A stretch of 48,800 bases of DNA from Butyrivibrio sp. (lineage in GTDB: Bacteria; Bacillota; Clostridia; Lachnospirales; Lachnospiraceae). A program made the position numbers and the translations under genes. The notes below the pieces were generated by a model. That model did no database searches and had not been told where the DNA came from. It worked only from the letters and a program-made list of their open reading frames with translations. This document shows, piece after piece, positions 15,729 through 23,183 of this stretch (within the stretch, counting starts at the first letter, position 1; each line of letters starts with the position of its first letter). The stretch is from contig JAILFT010000018.1 of assembly GCA_024697425.1 (NCBI GenBank), forward strand, positions 1-48,800, read 5' to 3'.

Positions 15729-18235
15729 AAAAAAGTATGAGAAAAGAGCGGGCCATCAGGATTATCCAGCACCTTCTGGCCGCATGCATTGCCTTTGTGG
15801 CAGCCGTGTCCATAGCAGGCACATCAATTGTCATAAGGGGGCTTAACGGAGACAGTTCCTATAATCTCTATGAGTCGGACAACAGCAGAAGCTACGAGGA
15901 TTCCTACCTGTTTAACAACATCCTTGGCAATAATATCTCGGATGTCTTAAGGCATGTGGCGGTGAGGTCGCAGCTGGAGACATCGGGATTTTATGATGAC
16001 CGCAAGAAGATCGATGTGACCGCCTATGTCAACAGGGGAGCAACCCTTACAGGGGACTATGTAACGGCAGTTTATTATCTATCTGACCTTCTTAAGTGGG
16101 CACAGAGCGGATTCAAGTATGAGACAAGGACCTTTACAGAGGAAGAGAGTGCAAACTTCCTTAATACATTTTCAACCTACACTCATCTTAAGGACAACAG
16201 ATATGCAGGTGGAATGAACTCCTACCTCAATTCTCAGATTGAGGGCAACAGCGTGTACTTTGCAATATCAGGCAATTCGGTACCTGCAGGCGGCGAGCAC
16301 ACAGTTCTTTTGTCCAGATATCAGACTGTGGACGGCAAGAATATAGAGGACCTGGTTTCCTCCTGGGAGGAGTACAACCTTATCTGCAGCTATGTGGAGG
16401 AGTCGGCCAAAGATCTCCTCAATAACTACGAGGAATATGCCAGGGCTCTTAAGTATTATGATTACCTGAATACAAACCTTCGGTATTATATTACTAGATC
16501 CGTCAACGGCAAGACGGAGGTCTTTACCAATGTAACCGAACTTATGGGAGAGACCACCGGGATAGATATCTCAGAGCTCTTTAAGGGGTACGGAAGGTAT
16601 GTTTATTATTGTCCCTATGAGCTTAGCTACGAGACCAATACTCAGCTCAAGGAGAATGTTGTAAGAGGGATTGTTAAGTCCTACAGCTATGCTTATCCCG
16701 ATCAGGTGAAGATCTATATCGGCGTGGATACGGAAAATTACGGAGCTGAGGATGCCTTTACCCAGGGCAGGAGCAACTTTACCAAGTATATGCCCGGAAG
16801 GAACGTACTTATAGTAACAGGCATTCTTGCTGCGCTTATCTATATTGTGCTGATGGTAATCTATATAGCGGGAATAAGACCTGTTGCTGCAGAGGATGAT
16901 ACAAAGGGCATGATTACCCCTGAGGCAAATGTAAGATCCGGAGCAGTCACAGGCAGGATCTATACGGAAGCTATTGCTCTTATAGGGCTTCTTATCATGG
17001 CCGTTCCGGCAGTATTCTTTGCTCTGCTTGGAAGAATACAGGGCAGCTACGGCAGCATGGTGAGGGCTTCCTATTTCCCCGGTGCCTTTGCAGTGGGTGC
17101 ATTTATTGCCAGCATCGGATTTCTTTACATGGTCTATTCGCTTATACGCAGAGTAAGAGAGAAGAAAGCCTGGGAAGAGAGCTTTATCAGAGCACTTTCG
17201 ACAGGATTTAAGAATCTTATAGTAAATACCACCGATAACGGCAATGTTATCATCAGGACCTGGATACCCTTCGTGCTGTTTGTGGCCATGAATCTTCTCC
17301 TGTTTAAGGCGGGAATTGCCGGGATAATTGTGGCAGTCTGCATGGATGTACTGGTAGGCATTTATGTATACAGACAGAACCTTGACAGAGACAGGATCAT
17401 TCATGTGATAGAGAACATCAAGAACGGCGATGTTAAGGCCAAGGTAGATACGGAAGGACTTCACGGGGACAACATCAATCTTGCGGAAGCTGTGAACTCA
17501 ATCGGCGACGGAATCCATAAGGCTGTTGATACCAGCATGAAGGATGAGAAACTGAAGGCAGATCTTATCACCAATGTTTCTCACGATATCAAGACGCCCC
17601 TTACATCCATCATCAACTATGTGGACCTTATAAAGCGTGAGGAGATAGATAACGAGAGAGTCAGAGAGTATGTTGAAGTGCTGGATGCCAAGTCACAGAA
17701 GCTCAAGCAGCTTACAGAGGACCTGGTGGAGGCCTCTAAGATCAGCTCAGGTAACATCAGCATTCAGATGAACAGGATCAACTTTGTTGAGATGGTTAAC
17801 CAGACCATAGGTGAGTTCTACGAGAAGCTTGAAAAGAGTAATCTTCAGCCAATCTTTAAGCCCGATGAGCCTGTGATGAATGTTATGGCTGACCCCAGAC
17901 ATCTGTGGCGCGTTATAGAGAATCTTCTCAATAACGTGTGCAAATATGCACTCCCGGGAACCAGAGTATATATGGATATGCATCTTGTTCAGAAGGAGGG
18001 CAGTGAGGATGAGGTAGTATTCTCCATCAAGAATATTTCAGCCTCCGAGCTGAATATAGATGCGACTGAGCTGGCGGAGAGATTTATAAGAGGCGACGAG
18101 TCAAGAACCACAGAGGGAAGCGGTCTTGGACTTTCCATAGCCAAGAACCTGACAACTGCCCAGAACGGAACCTTTGATATTGCGCTGGACGGAGATCTCT
18201 TTAAAGTAATGATAAGACTCAAGGCTGCAAAGTGA
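15725..18235 (+). CDS. Large membrane sensor histidine kinase
   Basis: Sensor kinase of 836 residues, partner of the preceding regulator. TM1 lies near residues 13-36, followed by a long extracytoplasmic region of about 320 residues (38-358), then about five more hydrophobic segments (near 361-383, 413-437, 448-471 and two between 512 and 550). The cytoplasmic part has HisKA with His620 in NVSHDIKTPLTSI and HATPase_c with the N-box NLLNNVCKYA and G-box EGSGLGLSIAKNL. The extracellular domain is not one I recognise. A six-helix sensor with one huge outer loop is larger than usual for VanS-like kinases, which suggests an envelope or peptide signal. Confidence 0.92.
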   Translation: MKKSMRKERAIRIIQHLLAACIAFVAAVSIAGTSIVIRGLNGDSSYNLYESDNSRSYEDSYLFNNILGNNISDVLRHVAVRSQLETSGFYDDRKKIDVTAYVNRGATLTGDYVTAVYYLSDLLKWAQSGFKYETRTFTEEESANFLNTFSTYTHLKDNRYAGGMNSYLNSQIEGNSVYFAISGNSVPAGGEHTVLLSRYQTVDGKNIEDLVSSWEEYNLICSYVEESAKDLLNNYEEYARALKYYDYLNTNLRYYITRSVNGKTEVFTNVTELMGETTGIDISELFKGYGRYVYYCPYELSYETNTQLKENVVRGIVKSYSYAYPDQVKIYIGVDTENYGAEDAFTQGRSNFTKYMPGRNVLIVTGILAALIYIVLMVIYIAGIRPVAAEDDTKGMITPEANVRSGAVTGRIYTEAIALIGLLIMAVPAVFFALLGRIQGSYGSMVRASYFPGAFAVGAFIASIGFLYMVYSLIRRVREKKAWEESFIRALSTGFKNLIVNTTDNGNVIIRTWIPFVLFVAMNLLLFKAGIAGIIVAVCMDVLVGIYVYRQNLDRDRIIHVIENIKNGDVKAKVDTEGLHGDNINLAEAVNSIGDGIHKAVDTSMKDEKLKADLITNVSHDIKTPLTSIINYVDLIKREEIDNERVREYVEVLDAKSQKLKQLTEDLVEASKISSGNISIQMNRINFVEMVNQTIGEFYEKLEKSNLQPIFKPDEPVMNVMADPRHLWRVIENLLNNVCKYALPGTRVYMDMHLVQKEGSEDEVVFSIKNISASELNIDATELAERFIRGDESRTTEGSGLGLSIAKNLTTAQNGTFDIALDGDLFKVMIRLKAAK

Positions 18236-18305
18236 TTACATCAGCGTTATGATTTGCAATAACTGTATAAGTAAAGGCATCTTAATAATGTCATAACAAC
18301 AAAAG

Positions 18306-18357
18306 AAAACCTCCTGGAAGATTATGGATTGATACATCCTTACTCCCAAGAGGTTTT
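18306..18357. terminator. Bidirectional terminator between kinase and prs
   Basis: AAAACCTCCTGG (18306-18317) pairs with CCAAGAGGTTTT (18346-18357) with one mismatch. A further small helix lies inside (TGGAT with ATCC). A-rich sequence on the left and TTTTTGTTTTTATT on the right give a U-tract in both directions, fitting the convergent genes. Confidence 0.8.
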
Positions 18358-18374
18358 TGTTTTTATTATGCTGT

Positions 18375-19571
18375 TTATTCGTAAAGCTCAGGTGCAATGA
18401 GACCGTTGTTGTACTTCTCGACAATCTCGTGGATCTTGTCGGTAGGCATGTTAACGGTGGACATTGATGCGTCGTGATTTAAGAAATCGATGATGGTTGC
18501 CAGGAACTTTCCCATATCTGCGATGAAGAGATACTTGCGGGACTTAACGTCATCGTTCATGTAAGTCAGGTTAGTGGTGATTACTGCATCAAAGTAGCCC
18601 TTTTCATAGCCTTCATCAAAGCGCTTCATACCGTCGGTGAAAAGACCGAAGGTGGTGCAGATGAAGACTCTTTTGGCTCCCATGTTCTTGAGCTGTCCTG
18701 CAGTGTCGATCATGGAGGAACCGGAGGAGATCATATCATCGATAATGATAACGTCGCGGCCTGAAATGTCGGAACCCAGGAACTCATGGGCTACAATAGG
18801 GTTGGTGCCGTTTACGATGTGAGCATAATCACGTCGCTTATAGAACATACCGGTGTCAGCACCGATAACATTGGCAAAATATACGGCTCTGTCAAGAGCA
18901 CCCTCGTCGGGAGAGATGACAGTGAGGTGATCCTTGTCTACGGTCAGGTCACTTATATGTGACAAAAGAGCCTTCATAAACTGGTAGGATGCAAGGAAAT
19001 TGTCGAATCCTCCAAGGGGCTTGGCATTTGAGATTCTGGGATCGTGGGCATCAAAGGTGATGAAGTTGGAGATACCCATATCATGGAGCTCCTTGAACAT
19101 CTGAGCTGCATCCAGCGATTCCATGCCGTTTCTCTTGTGCTGTCTGCCTTCATAGAGGAAGGGCATTATTACGTTGATTCTTTTGGCCTTGCCGGTGATG
19201 GCTCCAATGACACGTTTAAGATCCTGATAATGATCATCGGGAGATTTGTGATTAACATAGTTATACATCTTGTAGGTGATGCTGTAGTTGCAGACATCGG
19301 TAAGGATGTAAACGTCATTACCTCTGACACTTTCAAGGATGGTAGCCTTTGATTCTCCGCTGCTGAAACGGTCAAGGCGATAGTCTATAAGGAATGAATC
19401 CTTGACATAACCCTGAAATGCAGGATCTGAATCAGGCATTTTATAAAGATTGTGTCTGAACTGTGCAATATAACGGTCTACACTTTCACCCAGCTCTTTG
19501 GCAGACTCCATAACAATAAGGTTAAGGGGCGCTACAGGGATTAGTGATTCCAATTGATGAAAATCGGGCAT
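18375..19571 (-). CDS. prs: Ribose-phosphate pyrophosphokinase (long form)
   Basis: PRPP synthetase, making phosphoribosyl pyrophosphate from ribose-5-phosphate and ATP for nucleotide, His and Trp synthesis. At 398 residues it is longer than the classical form of about 315. The PRPP-binding loop DVIIIDDMISSGSS, the PFLYEGRQHKR segment with the flexible-loop basics, FITFDAHDPRI and VISPDEGALDRA are all present. An extra N-terminal segment of about 75 residues and an extended C-terminus account for the length; similar long forms occur in other Lachnospiraceae to my knowledge. GGAGG precedes the start on the minus strand. Its promoter overlaps the divergent one of the DUF512 gene. Confidence 0.92.
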   Translation of the reverse strand: MPDFHQLESLIPVAPLNLIVMESAKELGESVDRYIAQFRHNLYKMPDSDPAFQGYVKDSFLIDYRLDRFSSGESKATILESVRGNDVYILTDVCNYSITYKMYNYVNHKSPDDHYQDLKRVIGAITGKAKRINVIMPFLYEGRQHKRNGMESLDAAQMFKELHDMGISNFITFDAHDPRISNAKPLGGFDNFLASYQFMKALLSHISDLTVDKDHLTVISPDEGALDRAVYFANVIGADTGMFYKRRDYAHIVNGTNPIVAHEFLGSDISGRDVIIIDDMISSGSSMIDTAGQLKNMGAKRVFICTTFGLFTDGMKRFDEGYEKGYFDAVITTNLTYMNDDVKSRKYLFIADMGKFLATIIDFLNHDASMSTVNMPTDKIHEIVEKYNNGLIAPELYE

Positions 19572-19619
19572 AAAAAGAAACCTCCAAGTCCAAAAGATTT
19601 GTGGTAATCCACTTATTGT

Positions 19620-19647
19620 TTTATCATCTGTATTACTGACACGTCAA
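19620..19647 (-). promoter_or_regulatory. Candidate prs promoter (minus strand)
   Basis: On the minus strand TTGACG (19642-19647) and GATAAA (19620-19625) are 16 bp apart, about 50 bp before the prs start codon. It overlaps the plus-strand promoter of the DUF512 gene, so the two probably compete for polymerase. Confidence 0.5.
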
Positions 19648-19664
19648 GATTTTTAAGGTATAAT
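19636..19664 (+). promoter_or_regulatory. Promoter of the DUF512-der-plsY operon
   Basis: CTGACA (19636-19641, 5 of 6) and a perfect TATAAT (19659-19664) with 17-bp spacing lie about 40 bp before the start codon. This is one of the best sigma-A-type matches in the window. Confidence 0.7.
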
Positions 19665-19701
19665 AACAAGAAGATTGCGCATATTTGGATAAGGACAGGT
19701 T

Positions 19702-21066
19702 ATGACTAAAAAGAAAGGTCACGTCATCGGATCGGTTGCTATCGGCAGTATTGCCGAGGAAATGGGCATTGAACCCGGCGACATGCTTCTTAAAATAAAT
19801 GATGAAGAAATAGGCGACATTTTTGATTACCAGTTTCTGGTTCAGGACGATCACCTGGATGTTCTTGTTAAGAAGGCTGACGGAGAAGAGTGGCTTCTTG
19901 ATATAGACAAGGATTTTGATGAGGAGCTGGGAATTGAATTTGAGAATGGCCTTATGGACGATTACAGATCCTGCTGCAACAAGTGCATCTTCTGTTTCAT
20001 CGACCAGATGCCCAAGGGCATGAGGCCTACGCTGTATTTCAAGGATGACGATTCAAGGCTGTCCTTCCTTCAGGGCAACTATGTCACTTTGACCAATATG
20101 TCCGATGCGGATATCGACAGGATATTGAAGTACCATCTTTCTCCCATCAATGTGTCTTTTCAGACCACTAATCCAGAACTTCGCTGCAAGATGCTGGGCA
20201 ACAGGTTCGCCGGTGAAGCCCTCAAAAAGGTGGATAAACTTTGCGCAGAAGGCTCGGGAATAGAGCTTAACGGCCAGATCGTGCTTTGCAAGGGCGTTAA
20301 CGACGGAGAGGAACTTGAGAGATCCATTTCGGACCTCACCAAGTATATTCCCAACCTTCAGAGTGTATCTGTGGTTCCTGTGGGACTTTCCAGACACAGA
20401 GAAGGCCTTTATCCTCTGGAGCCCTTTGACGGCGAGGATGCTGCCAAAGTTATCGATCAGATAGAGAGATGGCAGAAAAAGGTCTATAATGAGCATGGGA
20501 TACATTTTATCCACGCCAGCGACGAGTGGTATTTCCTGGCAGGAAGGGATTTCCCGGAGGCTGAGAGATACGATGGATATATTCAGCTGGAAAACGGCGT
20601 CGGTATGATGCGTCTTTTTATTGAAGAATATGAAGATGCTTTAAGCCGGGCAGTTGCAAATAGAGCCAAAGAGATAGCGGCAGTAAACAGACACATCTCC
20701 ATGGCAACGGGAAGGCTGGTTTATCCTTGCATCAGAGATATGGCTGCAAAAGCAATGCAGATTTGTCCTGGACTTAAAGTGGATGTATATGAGATAATAA
20801 ACGAGTTTTTTGGTGAGAGGATCACCGTTTCGGGCCTTCTTACAGGTCAGGATATCATAGGACAGCTGCAGGGCAGGGACCTGGGACAGATGTTGTATCT
20901 TCCGGAGAACCTCTTAAGGAGCGGAGATGACATCCTTCTTGATGATGTGAGAGTCCCTGATATAGAAAGAGAACTGAATGTGCCCGTAGGAATAGCCAAG
21001 TGTGACGGGTACGAGTTTGTGGCAGATCTCTTTGGCCTTGATGCCAGTGAGCTTATGCCGGAATAA
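19702..21066 (+). CDS. DUF512 family protein with PDZ and radical-SAM-like Cys cluster
   Basis: A 454-residue protein of the DUF512 family. An N-terminal PDZ-like domain (residues 5-60, IGSIAEEMGIEPGDMLLKIN) is followed by a Cys cluster Cys91, Cys92, Cys95 and Cys98 in CCNKCIFCFIDQMP, resembling a radical SAM iron-sulfur site, and a core with YVTLTNMSDADIDRI and LCKGVNDG that follows the radical-SAM barrel pattern. Members usually lie beside der, as here (8 bp gap). The biochemical reaction is unknown as far as I know. Not truncated; RBS AAGGACAGG. Confidence 0.9.
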   Translation: MTKKKGHVIGSVAIGSIAEEMGIEPGDMLLKINDEEIGDIFDYQFLVQDDHLDVLVKKADGEEWLLDIDKDFDEELGIEFENGLMDDYRSCCNKCIFCFIDQMPKGMRPTLYFKDDDSRLSFLQGNYVTLTNMSDADIDRILKYHLSPINVSFQTTNPELRCKMLGNRFAGEALKKVDKLCAEGSGIELNGQIVLCKGVNDGEELERSISDLTKYIPNLQSVSVVPVGLSRHREGLYPLEPFDGEDAAKVIDQIERWQKKVYNEHGIHFIHASDEWYFLAGRDFPEAERYDGYIQLENGVGMMRLFIEEYEDALSRAVANRAKEIAAVNRHISMATGRLVYPCIRDMAAKAMQICPGLKVDVYEIINEFFGERITVSGLLTGQDIIGQLQGRDLGQMLYLPENLLRSGDDILLDDVRVPDIERELNVPVGIAKCDGYEFVADLFGLDASELMPE

Positions 21067-21074
21067 GGATAATT

Positions 21075-22403
21075 ATGAGCAGGAAAAATATTGTAGCAGT
21101 GGTCGGAAGACCCAACGTAGGAAAATCATCATTATTTAATGCCCTTGCAGGCAGTAGGATTGCCATTGTGCAGGATACTCCGGGCGTTACAAGAGACAGG
21201 ATCTATCAGGATGTCGAGTGGCTCAATCACAGCTTTACGCTGATCGATACCGGCGGTATTGAGCCAGATTCCAATGATGTCATCCTTTCACAGATGAGGG
21301 AGCAGGCGCAGATTGCTATTGACACAGCTGATGTCATCATCTTCATGGTAGACGTCAAGTCCGGACTTGTCGATGCGGACTTCCAGGTAGCGGATATGCT
21401 CAGGCGTTCAGGCAAGCCCATAGTCCTTTGTGTAAACAAGGTAGATAATTACAACAGGGATCAGATGGACGTCTATGAGTTCTATAACCTCGGAATCGGC
21501 GATCCCTTCCCGATTTCTGCTGCCAACAAGCAGGGAATCGGTGATCTCCTGGAAGAGGTTGTAAGCCACTTCACCAAGCAGTCTGTAGAGGAAGACGAAG
21601 ATGACTCCATTAAGGTTGCCATTATTGGTAAGCCCAATGTTGGTAAGTCATCCATCATCAACAGACTTATCGGGGAGAACAGACTTATTGTTTCGGATGT
21701 TGCGGGAACAACCCGTGATGCCATAGATACCGAAGTCAAGCACAACGGCAAGAAATATGTGTTTATCGATACTGCCGGACTTCGCCGTAAGAACAAGGTC
21801 AAGGATGCACTGGAACACTACATGATAGTTAGAACTGTTGGGGCAGTTGAAAGAGCGGATGTAGCCATTCTGGTCATCAATGCCGAGGACGGAGTTACAG
21901 AGCAGGATGCCAAGATTGCAGGTATTGCCCATGAGAGCGGCAAGGCGGTTATCATAGCCGTGAATAAATGGGACCTTATCGAGAAGGACAACCATTCGGT
22001 CAAGGAATTTACCAAGGACATCAGAAATACTCTGGCCTTCATGAACTATGCAGAGATAATGTTCATCTCAGCCGAGACCGGACAGCGACTTATCAAGCTC
22101 TATGATATGATCGATACCGTCAGCGAGAACCATGCCCTCAGGGTTTCAACGGGAGTTCTTAACGAGATCATGTCCCAGGCAGTTGTAATGCAGCAGCCAC
22201 CAAGTGACAAGGGCAAGATCCTTAAGCTCTTTTACATTACCCAGGCATCGGTCAAGCCGCCAACCTTTGTAATATTTGTAAACGACAAGAACTTAATGCA
22301 CTTCAGCTACACCAGATATATTGAGAATCAAATAAGGGAGGCCTTTGGTTTCAAGGGTACACCTTTAAGATTTATTATCAGGGAGAGAAAAGAGGACAAA
22401 TAG
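21075..22403 (+). CDS. der: Ribosome-assembly GTPase Der (EngA)
   Basis: Essential double GTPase for 50S assembly, 442 residues. Two consecutive G domains are clear: the first P-loop GRPNVGKSS at 11-19 with DTPGVTRDR and NKVD; the second GKPNVGKSS near 184-192 with DVAGTTRDAID and NKWD. A C-terminal KH-like domain ends in GTPLRFIIRERKED. The gene lies between DUF512 and plsY (1-bp gap), the usual Clostridia order. All motifs look intact. Confidence 0.97.
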   Translation: MSRKNIVAVVGRPNVGKSSLFNALAGSRIAIVQDTPGVTRDRIYQDVEWLNHSFTLIDTGGIEPDSNDVILSQMREQAQIAIDTADVIIFMVDVKSGLVDADFQVADMLRRSGKPIVLCVNKVDNYNRDQMDVYEFYNLGIGDPFPISAANKQGIGDLLEEVVSHFTKQSVEEDEDDSIKVAIIGKPNVGKSSIINRLIGENRLIVSDVAGTTRDAIDTEVKHNGKKYVFIDTAGLRRKNKVKDALEHYMIVRTVGAVERADVAILVINAEDGVTEQDAKIAGIAHESGKAVIIAVNKWDLIEKDNHSVKEFTKDIRNTLAFMNYAEIMFISAETGQRLIKLYDMIDTVSENHALRVSTGVLNEIMSQAVVMQQPPSDKGKILKLFYITQASVKPPTFVIFVNDKNLMHFSYTRYIENQIREAFGFKGTPLRFIIRERKEDK

Positions 22404-22404
22404 T

Positions 22405-23082
22405 ATGGAAAGAGTTGTATGTTTACTTATCGGTTACGTTTTTGGGCACTTTCAGACAGCAGTTATGTACTGCAAGATGAAAGGCGTCGACATCAGAAGC
22501 GTAGGAAGCGGCAATGCGGGAACCACCAATACTCTTCGTGTTATGGGACCTAAGGCCGGAGCGATAGTTCTTTTGGGGGATATGCTTAAATGTATGCTGG
22601 CCATCTTCGTCAGCTACCTGATCTTTGGCAGGAACAATCCTGACTACATGATCCTGTACATGACCTATACAGCTGCAGGAAGCGTTCTTGGACATGATTA
22701 TCCCCTGCACCTTCATTTCAAGGGCGGCAAGGGAATCGCCTGCACCGCCGGCTACACCATTTACCTCAGTATTCAGTACACATGGCTGTTCTTCCTTATG
22801 GGACTTGTATCATTCTTCGTTCCCTTTAATCTGTTCCATATCGTATCGGTATGCAGCCTTTTCTATTACACATGTCTTTTCATTATGACCATCGTATTCG
22901 GTCAGATGGGCGGGTTTGGCGTGATTGGAACCCAGATACCTCAGAGCGCACTTATCGAGGTATATGTGATCCTGTTCCTCCTTACAGCCCTTGCTTACTT
23001 CCAGCACAGAGGCAATATCAAGAAGCTTCTTGCCGGCAAGGAGAGAAAGACCTACATCTTCAAGAAAAACAAGGTGGATTGA
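22405..23082 (+). CDS. plsY: Acyl-phosphate glycerol-3-phosphate acyltransferase PlsY
   Basis: Integral membrane acyltransferase making lysophosphatidic acid from acyl-phosphate and glycerol-3-phosphate, first step of phospholipid synthesis. The 225-residue chain has about five to seven hydrophobic helices and the three conserved loops: GSGNAGTTNTLRV near residue 32, the loop around LLGDMLK, and GHDYPLHLHFKGGKGIA near residues 92-108. gpsA, a frequent next gene in other Bacillota, is absent; a strong terminator follows. The product is slightly longer than the usual ~200 residues because of a basic C-terminal tail. Confidence 0.95.
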   Translation: MERVVCLLIGYVFGHFQTAVMYCKMKGVDIRSVGSGNAGTTNTLRVMGPKAGAIVLLGDMLKCMLAIFVSYLIFGRNNPDYMILYMTYTAAGSVLGHDYPLHLHFKGGKGIACTAGYTIYLSIQYTWLFFLMGLVSFFVPFNLFHIVSVCSLFYYTCLFIMTIVFGQMGGFGVIGTQIPQSALIEVYVILFLLTALAYFQHRGNIKKLLAGKERKTYIFKKNKVD

Positions 23083-23089
23083 TCTTAAT

Positions 23090-23124
23090 AAAAGCGCTAA
23101 CCTTCGTGGTTGGCGCTTTTTTTT
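23090..23124 (+). terminator. Rho-independent terminator after plsY
   Basis: AAAAGCGCTAACC (23090-23102) pairs with GGTTGGCGCTTTT (23108-23120), with loop TTCGT and eight T (23117-23124). A strong end of the DUF512-der-plsY operon. Confidence 0.92.
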
Positions 23125-23139
23125 ATGCCAAGGATTACA

Positions 23140-23145
23140 TATAAT
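23140..23145 (+). promoter_or_regulatory. Candidate -10 element for the 23.2-28.0 kb operon
   Basis: A perfect TATAAT lies about 40 bp before the start of the hydrolase gene. The matching -35 position falls in the T-run of the upstream terminator and is not convincing. An independent promoter here is expected because of that terminator. Confidence 0.35.
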
Positions 23146-23183
23146 ATATTAGTGAGTAATGATGCAAGGAAGGTAAACCGGCT

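Noticed and set aside
16571..17464. Minus-strand open frame of 297 codons
   Set aside because: It is antisense to the sensor kinase gene, Cys/His/Tyr-rich in an unnatural way and without a ribosome binding site; it reflects codon bias of the sense gene.
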